DNA from: Pedobacter zeae
GTDB taxonomy: Bacteria; Bacteroidota; Bacteroidia; Sphingobacteriales; Sphingobacteriaceae
Assembly (NCBI RefSeq): GCF_014196715.1
Contig: NZ_JACIEF010000004.1
Span: forward strand, 434,001 to 498,000
Direction: 5' to 3'
Length of the DNA stretch: 64,000 bases
Positions within the stretch are counted from its first letter, which is position 1, and each line of letters opens with the position of its first letter. Under the pieces are notes generated by a model. The model ran no database searches. It saw only the letters and a program-made list of their open reading frames with translations, and was not told the DNA's origin. The translations under genes were made by a program, and so were the position numbers. Of this stretch, positions 8,101 to 15,702 are shown in pieces.

Positions 8101-10821
8101 TTACTTCCACTTGTTTACATGTTCTACTTTGTTCTGGAACTGTGCGGCCAGCGATTTCATCCTTGACTGCAAAATAAGTTTTCGGCCTTCGATGGTCCTG
8201 GTAAAAATTAAATCGCAAGAACCTACATGGTGTTCCCATTGGTTTTTAAAATGTTCTGCAAGATTTTTATTTCTGCCAATGAGCTCGGGTACGGCATGAT
8301 AATCTTTCTGTTTGATAAACAGCATAAACTTGTTCCGCCTGATTATTACATAACGCGGATTATCGATAGGTGCAACCACCTCCTGCAGTGCGTTAATAAA
8401 GATAGATTTTTCGAAAGTTGTTCCTCCTTCCAAATGGCAAAAAACAGCACCATATTTATCTATACTGCTGTCTACATAAATTTTTGAAGCATCGGTTTTG
8501 ATTGTCCCGGTTTTAATGAGTGAATTTAGCAGTGCTTCACCAATTTGCCGGATATCTTTTGAAATATCCTTGTATTTAATGTAGAGACTCAGGGTTTTGT
8601 AGGTTAAGCCACCGAATAAGATAATCCCTAAAGTTCCGATAATTGCCAAAATGATATAGAAATCGTTAAGTGATCTGAGGTTTCTAGCCGCCCTTAGAAA
8701 AATTTCGAGGCTTTGTAATCCAAATCCGGCCAAGCCCGAAAACAAAGTAGCCGAAAGGTAGGCAATGGTTTTATTCAGATACATCGCTTTCACTTCCTGG
8801 TAGCCAAGTTCCTCTGCAAATGGTATTTTTATTTCTTCAATCAGGTTTACACCACCTTCGAGCGCCAGTTTCCAGCGTTCTTTTAAATTTTCCCTGTTGG
8901 CGGCATAGCTGAACATTTCATCGTTCTTTTTCTCTGCTTCGTTTGGCAATACAATATTTTCGGGTAGGTTTAGCCGGTTCAGTCCATTTTCTATTCCAGG
9001 TTCTTCCTTAAAAGAAACACCAACGAAACCTTTAAAGCGCCTTTTCAGTAAATCAAGGTCATTTCCACCGGTTTCGGCAGTGGGATCTATGGTCACAAGA
9101 TGCCAGATGTTTCCGGTTTTACCTGCATTACCTTGCTGTGTTCTAATGGCCCTACCGCGCATCTGATTTGACGAAACAAAGGAACCTACAAAGCTGGCGA
9201 GTACCAGCGAATTGATGGCAGGTGCATCCCAACCTTCGCCCAATAAGGACTTTGTGCCGATGAGTACCTCAATTTCCCCTTCCTGAAAAATTTCGGTTAC
9301 AATATGGATCAGGTCGTTCTTAAGCTGTTCGGTTTGCTCAATGATGATATAGTTCTCGTCGTAAGTCAACAGTGATAAACTAATTTTTGAAATGCTCTTT
9401 TTAGCCGCTTTTGTTTCGAATGCACCGGAGGCTGTTTTTGGTATTATAACCATAGAACCGGTGAGTACGCCTATTTTTTTATCGTTGTGGTTTTCGCGCC
9501 TTAGTTTTTCAAAAATTGGAATTACGCCCATTTTGGTAAGCTCGAGTTTATTCTCCGGTGCGTTTACGTAAAATTCCCCGCGGATGTAATCAGATAAGAT
9601 TACCATCCTCAATTGATGGTTAAGCTGCTTAAACTCGAAATCGACAATTTTGGAGATACCGGTTAGTTTGCTGACACTGGAGGTTAAAAAGCCTGTAATA
9701 CGCTTACTGTTGGAAAAATCGATCTGTCGTTTTTCCATCGCACCACAGCGCCTCAACTTATTTTCGAGTTGTTTACGATGTTCATCAAAAGGTTTAAAAT
9801 GCTCCTTTTCCTGATACATATAGAAATCTAGGAGTTTTTCCATCCAGTGGTAATCAAGCGGAGGGATTTCAGGTTTATCATTACCGATCACCTCGGTATG
9901 CAGCTCGTGAATTTCCCGTCCGTTCGCATGTAGAAAGATTAAACAGGCAGAGTAACAGGCCAGATTGGTATAGATCCATTCGAGGTGTTCGGTTGGGTGT
10001 ACCCAGATCGGATGATTTTCAATCGCCGTAATAATCGTTTTATCCTGCCTGATTTCGTGGAATAACTGTTCTATGTTCTCCCTGAACTGCTCAATGTTTT
10101 TATTCTCAGCTTCGGTAGGAAAGGTAAAGTGCACATAATCCTGGTGTGGACATAAATCGCCTTCTATTACTAGTTCGGGAACCGATATTTCGGTATCAAC
10201 CGGACCGTTAAATTCGAGGTATCGGAACCACTCTGCCGGGGTAACATCATAAGGAGGGGTTGCTGTTAAGCCAACTGTAATGGGATCGAGTTTTTCTTTT
10301 AACCGGGTTAGGGTTTGCCACCATTCGTTTTTTAAATGATGGGCTTCATCAACCACAATGGTATTAACCTGTTGTAATTTTAAACCATTTACAATATTAT
10401 CAAGATTTGGGTTTGATGATTTTAAACTTTGTTCGGCGTCTTCCTCTTCTTCTGTTTCTCCCTCTTCCTTTACGCGCAGGTTATTACATGCTGCATGCAG
10501 ACCCTGAAAAGTTACCACCGTTAAAAACCTTGGATTTCTGATGTCTTTCGAAATCCAGTCTGGCACGGTTTCAACCTGAAGAAAAAGATCACAGAAACGC
10601 TGTATCCATTGGTTTCGTATAGCAATGGTTGGGGCGAGGATCAGTGTTGGTTTGTTTAAGCGGATAGCTACTTCGAGTCCCAAAACCGTTTTACCCGAGC
10701 CCGGTGGCGCAATAATATGCAGGTGCCGGTTGGCAATATAATCATCTAATTGATCGAGAACCCGTTGCTGATACTTTCGCCAACCGGATGCAAATTTTAT
10801 TTCTTCAGGATAGGAGGTCAA
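8101..10821 (-). CDS. SF2 DEAD/DEAH helicase with C-terminal transmembrane hairpin
   Basis: 906 residues. Superfamily 2 helicase motifs are complete: Walker A APPGSGKT (38-45), DEAH (158-161), GLTATPP, a second RecA-like domain with LLGEGWDAP, and motif VI QMRGRAIR. Unusually, the helicase part is followed by two hydrophobic helices at about 683-708 and 720-745, then a 160-residue cytoplasmic-looking tail (CHLEGGTTFEKS..) I cannot assign. A membrane-tethered helicase acting on nucleic acid at the inner membrane is inferred. The first possible start is a TTG, since an in-frame stop lies two codons upstream and the next in-frame Met is far inside. The reverse-strand membrane-protein gene 67 bp upstream is the likely operon partner. 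Function unknown; a defence role is possible but unproven. Confidence 0.85.
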   Translation of the reverse strand: MTSYPEEIKFASGWRKYQQRVLDQLDDYIANRHLHIIAPPGSGKTVLGLEVAIRLNKPTLILAPTIAIRNQWIQRFCDLFLQVETVPDWISKDIRNPRFLTVVTFQGLHAACNNLRVKEEGETEEEEDAEQSLKSSNPNLDNIVNGLKLQQVNTIVVDEAHHLKNEWWQTLTRLKEKLDPITVGLTATPPYDVTPAEWFRYLEFNGPVDTEISVPELVIEGDLCPHQDYVHFTFPTEAENKNIEQFRENIEQLFHEIRQDKTIITAIENHPIWVHPTEHLEWIYTNLACYSACLIFLHANGREIHELHTEVIGNDKPEIPPLDYHWMEKLLDFYMYQEKEHFKPFDEHRKQLENKLRRCGAMEKRQIDFSNSKRITGFLTSSVSKLTGISKIVDFEFKQLNHQLRMVILSDYIRGEFYVNAPENKLELTKMGVIPIFEKLRRENHNDKKIGVLTGSMVIIPKTASGAFETKAAKKSISKISLSLLTYDENYIIIEQTEQLKNDLIHIVTEIFQEGEIEVLIGTKSLLGEGWDAPAINSLVLASFVGSFVSSNQMRGRAIRTQQGNAGKTGNIWHLVTIDPTAETGGNDLDLLKRRFKGFVGVSFKEEPGIENGLNRLNLPENIVLPNEAEKKNDEMFSYAANRENLKERWKLALEGGVNLIEEIKIPFAEELGYQEVKAMYLNKTIAYLSATLFSGLAGFGLQSLEIFLRAARNLRSLNDFYIILAIIGTLGIILFGGLTYKTLSLYIKYKDISKDIRQIGEALLNSLIKTGTIKTDASKIYVDSSIDKYGAVFCHLEGGTTFEKSIFINALQEVVAPIDNPRYVIIRRNKFMLFIKQKDYHAVPELIGRNKNLAEHFKNQWEHHVGSCDLIFTRTIEGRKLILQSRMKSLAAQFQNKVEHVNKWK

Positions 10822-10888
10822 TTTTTAAACGGAATTAATATAACGCTTTCTTGTTTGTTAAATGATATGTAAACATGGCTGTTACAGC

Positions 10889-11635
10889 TTACTCTACATA
10901 AAACCATGGGATATTAAATAAACCTTTTTTTAGATCGATATTTATGATTTGACCAGTCTGGATTTCGTTGTACTGATCGCTTGTAACAGAAATTTCTTCC
11001 TGATCGTAATGATGGCCCCACGGCGTAACTTTTAGAATATACGATTTCGATCCTTTTCTACCCCTGCTAATTCTTTTATTTACCACCTCGGCTTGGTAAA
11101 CAGTCGGTTCCGAATTGTCGTAAACACAGTTTGCCCCATAAGTGCCTGCATAACTATAAAGAAAAACATTAACAATAAGCGATAGATAAATCCAGGTTTT
11201 GCTTTTATCGGTATTGATGATGTGATGATGTGTAGCAAAAAGAATGATCAGCATGATCGCAAAGGCTATGGTACCGGGGATGATCAAACTATAAAAGCTT
11301 TCAAATTTATAATCGATAATTACTCGTAACAGGATAACCCAAGCGGCAATGTCGATAAAATCGGCTACATCGTATTTATCATTCCCATCCTTGTCTTTCC
11401 AAATTTCTACCAAACTGGCAATGCTTGGCCTGCCTGTTAAACCATTTAATATAAGGCCAATAATTGGCATGCAGAGCAATACTGTAAAAAGGATCTCGTA
11501 AGGTTTTGGGAAAAATAAGAACCATATACTTAAACCAATGGTAAGGTATTCTAACCAGTTGAGTTTATGGAAGGTTAATTTAGAGAAGGTAACTTTACTG
11601 CGCTGTTGTTGTCGGTCTCTGCTGGCTTTGCTCAT
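10889..11635 (-). CDS. Small polytopic membrane protein upstream of the helicase
   Basis: 248 residues. The N-terminus is basic (SKASRDRQQQRSK), followed by about four to five membrane helices between residues 28 and 165. A charged loop (EIWKDKDGNDKYD) separates the second and third helices. The C-terminal 70 residues form a beta-rich domain outside the membrane (YQAEVVNKRISRG.. to ..NIPWFYVE), resembling the small OB/SH3-like tails common on Bacteroidota membrane proteins. No named family is recognised. It is 67 bases upstream of and co-directional with the membrane-anchored helicase, so the two products may act together. Confidence 0.75.
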   Translation of the reverse strand: MSKASRDRQQQRSKVTFSKLTFHKLNWLEYLTIGLSIWFLFFPKPYEILFTVLLCMPIIGLILNGLTGRPSIASLVEIWKDKDGNDKYDVADFIDIAAWVILLRVIIDYKFESFYSLIIPGTIAFAIMLIILFATHHHIINTDKSKTWIYLSLIVNVFLYSYAGTYGANCVYDNSEPTVYQAEVVNKRISRGRKGSKSYILKVTPWGHHYDQEEISVTSDQYNEIQTGQIINIDLKKGLFNIPWFYVE

Positions 11636-11941
11636 ATTAATTATCTGTATTTTTCAAAACACGCTGCAAATAACTTTGGAAATCGCGATAGCCATTTTTT
11701 TCAGGATGTTCAAGGAAGTGCTATTCTAAAATTGTGTTAAAATCTATTGCTACAAGTAACTCTTCATTTACTTCTCAATTGTGCTTATTTTTTGCATGGA
11801 GCTAAATATTACAATGTCCCAACTTATAGTTGATTATTAGTGAATGTTAAGCTTAGTATTAATTTAAAAATGATAATGAGTGTTACACACGATCTCAATT
11901 TGTTTTATTTGTTATCATTTACTAAAAGAGGTTTTTTAATT
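11636..11941. other. AT-rich intergenic region, no gene seen
   Basis: 306 bases upstream of the membrane-protein/helicase pair and downstream of the next reverse-strand gene. Strongly AT-rich, with no long reading frame or clear repeat. It should hold the promoter for the helicase pair, but I could not identify one with confidence. Confidence 0.5.
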
Positions 11942-12715
11942 CTAGAATTGAACTGGTAATTCAAAATCAATTGTTTTTGTCCCGTTTTCAATTTCCCTAC
12001 CCTTTAGGCTCATATAAGTTTTTCCAGTCTTTTCGAGTTTTCCTATGGTGAATTTATATTGCCTCATTTTTAAACTGTTTAAATCTTTCATTGCATTGGC
12101 ATCTACATCTTTTGGCTCTTCTAAAATCCAGCTATAGCCCTCCCACTTGCTTTTTAGCGCATTTTTGTCGGTTGTTATATTTAGCTTATCAGCAAATGGC
12201 ATTTTGATTTTCCCAAATGATACCATGTTATTTTTGAGGTCAATAGTCAAAGAATCTAGCTTTGAAAGCTTATTCTGGGATTTAAAATAAATCATGTCAT
12301 TTTTAATTTGGATAGCGATATTTTCTTTGCCAGTCGAAACCATTTCTATATTGTCCATAAAATTTATGAGTTCCATATATTCTTCTTTTGTTAAACCCAA
12401 TTTAGCATGATAAGGTATTTTTTCGCCCTGTGGTACTGCTTTCATATAGTCAACAAACCATTCATAATTTTGCGCTATGGATGATTGAAGCTTTTTTGCC
12501 AATTCCATTTGTCTTGGATTTTGTCGCACGCCATCTATAATGTCTGCTTTAACCGCTCCTATTGGTAATAGCCTGGTAAGATCTTTTTTTATGTCACCTG
12601 TTAGTTTTTGATCGGAAATGGTTGTTTGCGCTTGCATGCAACTGCTAAAAAACACCATGAATAAAATGAGATAAGATGTGTGTCTTTTAGAAGGAATTGT
12701 TTGAAAAGAAAGCAT
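11942..12715 (-). CDS. Secreted or lipid-anchored protein of unknown function
   Basis: 257 residues. A hydrophobic N-terminal segment ends in FFSSC (Cys26) followed by MQAQT. It could be a lipoprotein processed at Cys26, or a secreted protein cut after AQ. The mature part is Lys-rich, with a helical first half (LTRLLPIGAVKADIIDG..) and beta-strand repeats in the second half. No family is recognised. The gene is AT-rich and flanked by AT-rich or repeat-filled gaps, consistent with an accessory gene. Confidence 0.75.
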   Translation of the reverse strand: MLSFQTIPSKRHTSYLILFMVFFSSCMQAQTTISDQKLTGDIKKDLTRLLPIGAVKADIIDGVRQNPRQMELAKKLQSSIAQNYEWFVDYMKAVPQGEKIPYHAKLGLTKEEYMELINFMDNIEMVSTGKENIAIQIKNDMIYFKSQNKLSKLDSLTIDLKNNMVSFGKIKMPFADKLNITTDKNALKSKWEGYSWILEEPKDVDANAMKDLNSLKMRQYKFTIGKLEKTGKTYMSLKGREIENGTKTIDFELPVQF

Positions 12716-13127
12716 GATGGTTAATTTAGTTCGCGCAAGATAGAAATTTTATAGCTTTTTTAGTTAAATGATGCCCAAAATATGTAATCATCCACAGGCT
12801 TGAATGCCTAGAATGGGGGCTTCATGGCTAACCACAGAGATCGCGGAGAGAAGGCACAGAAACACACAGAGCTGGATGGTTATTTTTTTTGCAATTATCT
12901 TCGGACTTCGGTCTCCTGACTTTTTACTATTTAACCACAGAGATCGCGGAACTGACAATTTACAAAGAAAAATCTGCGGATATATATCTGTGTAATCAGC
13001 GGGAACCAATATTGTCATTCTGAACGCAGTGAAGAATCTTTGCCTAACCTAAGGTTTGATGGATTGGTTTTGGCTGATTAGAAAAAAAGCCCATATTTCT
13101 CTGTATGGGCGCTTTTATTTATTATTC
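12716..13127. repeat. Composite dispersed repeat (second copy of the 7925-8085 block)
   Basis: Contains AACCACAGAGATCGCGG twice (from 12830 and from 12933), then GAAAAATCTGCGG, TGTAATCAGCGGGAA and GTCATTCTGAACGCAGTGAA (from 13014), in the same order as at 7925-8085. Reading frames here are too repeat-like to be genes. The terminator of the small lipoprotein gene lies at the right end. Confidence 0.65.
13086..13112 (-). terminator. Intrinsic terminator of the small lipoprotein gene
   Basis: GCCCATA and TATGGGC form a stem around an eight-base loop. On the reverse strand the stem is followed by a run of seven T, directly downstream of the 63-residue lipoprotein gene. Confidence 0.75.
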
Positions 13128-13319
13128 TTAACGTCTAATATCAGCCGGCGCATTGGTGGTCGAATCGGCTGTAGAATCGGTATGTGTACTGTCAACCATT
13201 TTGCTGGTATCGGTATATTTATACATGGTATCGGCATTCTCCTGGTCGGCTTTTTTACCCGTACATGCTGATAGCGTTAAACCTAATGTGGCAGCTAAGA
13301 TGATTACGTTCGTTTTCAT
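13128..13319 (-). CDS. Small lipoprotein, 63 residues
   Basis: A short secreted protein with a clear lipoprotein signal and lipobox LSAC (Cys19). The mature peptide is about 44 residues, rich in Asp, Thr and Ser (TSKMVDSTHTDSTADSTTN), and probably unstructured. Peptides like this are frequent in Sphingobacteriaceae and have no known function. The ATG start and the terminator just downstream support a real single-gene unit. Confidence 0.75.
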   Translation of the reverse strand: MKTNVIILAATLGLTLSACTGKKADQENADTMYKYTDTSKMVDSTHTDSTADSTTNAPADIRR

Positions 13320-13694
13320 ATCAAATGTTATTGGTACACTTATATAATCCTTTTAAAACGTAATTTGTTTTGTTAATTCTTAATTAGTCAGAAGGCTAAG
13401 TTCAATTCTTTTTAGCCACAAAGGCCACAGTGTAAAGGAACACCAAGAGTGCCGAAGAGGAGTAACCAGCTGGGATATCTAAATTAGCCCCAAAAGGTTC
13501 GTCATTGCGAACTGAAGCATGGGAAGGAGTGGTGGCGTGAAGCAATCTACCAGGATATATTTCCATCAAAGCTTTAATGGTAAACAATTAGCCATCTCCT
13601 TAAAACCAAATCAACCGGAAATCTTGATTATTCCCGGTTGAGTAAGTGATTTCTAACCTTTAGGTTCAGAAATCTGAGTATATTATATTGGTAT
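13320..13694. repeat. Intergenic repeats and a possible terminator
   Basis: Holds a dispersed element with CACAAAGGCCACAG, GTCATTGCGAACTGAAG and GTGGCGTGAAGCAATCT (about 13415-13550); a diverged relative is at 14905-14965. At 13612-13640, CAACCGG and CCGGTTG form a weak hairpin downstream of the FISUMP gene. No gene is supported. Confidence 0.55.
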
Positions 13695-14768
13695 TTAATC
13701 TTTTACTAACCTTACCGCGGCACCTGTGGTTTTGCTATAATCGGTTACACGCGGTTCGCTGTATTTATTAAAATCAAGGTAGTAGGCAAAGCTGTCGCCA
13801 CTCGATTTGGTGGTAGAAGACCACCAGTAGCTTAACCATATCCCATACTTGAACGATTGACCACCGCCATATTCATCGCCCCCGGCGCTGCCGTTGGTGA
13901 GTAGATTGAGACCTGATGAATTATCGCCATTGCCATGGGCAAATTTGTACGAATCTTTGATGTCCCAGCCAGTGGTACCGCGCATTTTTTTACCCGCTAC
14001 CTTTTCGCCGCCTAAGGCAGCAATAAGCGTTAAAAACTCGCCGCTGCTCGGTACATGCCAGCCTGCAGGGGCTAGACCACGGCTATCGGTAACTGCATAA
14101 AAGTTGTAAAGCTTGCCGTATTTCTTTTCGTTACTGGGGTCGAAATTGAGATAGCAATAAGCCGGAATCTTTTCCCTGCTCACCTTTTCCCATTCTTTTT
14201 GGTTGGCTGCGTAATAGATCTTATCGCCGTTTCTGTAAGTACTTACATTTAAGTTGGTGCTCGTCCAGATCTGGTTACCAATTTTTACCGGACCCGTAAT
14301 TTCTGATGAGGCGTTGTATATTTCGTTTAGCTGTGCTGCCTGGGCTGAATTGCAGCTCCAAACAAAATTAGTGGGCTGTATACCTCCACTTCTTTTTACA
14401 CATTCTTTAATGGCAATGGCATCTGCCGCCTCTTTGGTTTTAGCGATGCCCCAGCCGAATGCTGTACCGACATTGCCATCAATGGTGCGATAAGCTGCGC
14501 AACCAGTACCCGAGTACGTAAGCACAATGCTGCAGGCACCGCCACGTTTGGTACATTCGTCGATAGCTCTTTTTTCGGCTTCCGACCTGTTTGGCTGATC
14601 GAACGAAAAGCCGTAATAAAAACCATTTGACCGGTCAATCGCTAAAGCTCCATATTTAGTTTTAACAGGAGCAACTGCTTTGGCTGCCGGTTTCTTTACC
14701 TGCGCCATCACAGCAGATGCCGTTGCCAATAGCACTGGTGCCATTAGTAGGAATTTGTTTATCTTCAT
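13695..14768 (-). CDS. Secreted DUF4189-FISUMP fusion protein
   Basis: 357 residues from the chosen start. A signal peptide (INKFLLMAPVLLATASAVMA) leads into a Cys-rich DUF4189-like domain at about 38-145 (KYGALAIDRSNGFYYGFSFD, AIDECTKRGGACSIVLTYSG). From about 160 to the end it is a Fibrobacter succinogenes major paralogous (FISUMP) domain: VKIGNQIWTSTNLNV, APAGWHVPSSGEFLTL, GAAVRLVKD. FISUMP domains occur in secreted surface proteins, probably in binding. An ATG 19 codons further upstream would put a charged tail before the signal peptide, so the start at 14768, preceded by AAGGGT, is preferred. Function is unknown. Confidence 0.82.
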   Translation of the reverse strand: MKINKFLLMAPVLLATASAVMAQVKKPAAKAVAPVKTKYGALAIDRSNGFYYGFSFDQPNRSEAEKRAIDECTKRGGACSIVLTYSGTGCAAYRTIDGNVGTAFGWGIAKTKEAADAIAIKECVKRSGGIQPTNFVWSCNSAQAAQLNEIYNASSEITGPVKIGNQIWTSTNLNVSTYRNGDKIYYAANQKEWEKVSREKIPAYCYLNFDPSNEKKYGKLYNFYAVTDSRGLAPAGWHVPSSGEFLTLIAALGGEKVAGKKMRGTTGWDIKDSYKFAHGNGDNSSGLNLLTNGSAGGDEYGGGQSFKYGIWLSYWWSSTTKSSGDSFAYYLDFNKYSEPRVTDYSKTTGAAVRLVKD

Positions 14769-15105
14769 ACCCTTAATTGTTTGTTTATTGCAAGCAAATT
14801 TGCCAAATTTTGTACACAACATCAATACCGTCTATTGGGTATATTTTTTAGTCGGAAGTCTTTAGTCCGGAGTCGGAAGTGAGTGTGCCTCACTCAAAAG
14901 ATCGGTCATTGCGAATGGAAGGTTGGGACTGTTGTAGTGGCGCTAAGCAATCTTTTTAACAGAATATTGAAGGTGATCGTTATGCTGAATTTATTTCAGC
15001 ATCTCTTCTATGATGATATTTCATTCATTTTTTAAGCAGCTTCATTATAAATTTTTGCTATATTTATACCGCGAACACAGTTGGCCTGTATTAATTTTTC
15101 ACAAA

Positions 15106-15552
15106 ATGCAACCAACAAAAAATCAAATTACTTTAGCTAAACTGGAGTTTAGTTATCGCACGCTGAAAAAGCCAGTTAACGTAAACCCGGCTAAAAATTC
15201 CACTCAATTTTTAAAACAGCTCCGCGGCAAACCATCATCTGGCAAAGCCTGCGATTGGTATGTGCTGTTTGTAAACCAAAACCACGAGGTTTTTTGCTGG
15301 CACAAACTAAAGCAACAGGCAAAACCCATTAACTGTATACAGCAACTGGCAGGTTTGGCTGTTGCCTGTAATGCTTATGGTGTACTGGTGTTAAACTATT
15401 GCGATATGAAAAGGATTAAAGTTAACCGACTCGATGAACTTTTTGTAAGCACCTGTTTTAATACCTGCGCCAAGCTGAACATCGAAATTATAGATTATGT
15501 AATCTGTAATGCACAAATGCATTATAGTTTTAGAGATGGGTATAGGGATTAA
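15106..15552 (+). CDS. RadC-like JAB-domain protein lacking the metal-binding motif
   Basis: 148 residues from the ATG at 15106; a longer frame begins at 15010, but homology to the family starts near 15106. The protein follows the small RadC/JAB (MPN) fold: an N-terminal strand block (ITLAKLEFSYRTLKKP), a middle WYVLFVNQNHEVFCWHKL, a helix, and an end resembling the family's I-P-V-L-D-H..YYSF block (IEIIDYVICNAQMHYSFRDG). Where active members have HxHPSGxxxPSxxD, this one reads NYCDMKRIKVNRLD. The spacing is kept, but both His and the Ser are gone and only the Asp remains. Zn-peptidase chemistry is therefore unlikely. A strong terminator follows. Confidence 0.72.
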   Translation: MQPTKNQITLAKLEFSYRTLKKPVNVNPAKNSTQFLKQLRGKPSSGKACDWYVLFVNQNHEVFCWHKLKQQAKPINCIQQLAGLAVACNAYGVLVLNYCDMKRIKVNRLDELFVSTCFNTCAKLNIEIIDYVICNAQMHYSFRDGYRD

Positions 15553-15590
15553 AATACTACTGGGCTGTTGAGAGTCAGACCAGTAGTATT
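15553..15590 (+). terminator. Intrinsic terminator of the RadC-like gene
   Basis: AATACTACTGG (15553-15563) pairs perfectly with CCAGTAGTATT (15580-15590), followed by TTTTTGTTTTG. It begins at the stop codon of the RadC-like gene. Confidence 0.9.
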
Positions 15591-15702
15591 TTTTGTTTTG
15601 ATAGTACTTTATTTGTCAGCTAAAGCATATGTTAAGATCTTATTTGAGCCTATAATTAACAGCTTGCGCCATTTTTAGAGAAGTCCCTTACCAACCGATA
15701 CA

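Noticed and set aside
12788..13018. Frames of 63-76 codons on both strands
   Set aside because: Located in the composite repeat block that also occurs at 7925-8085.
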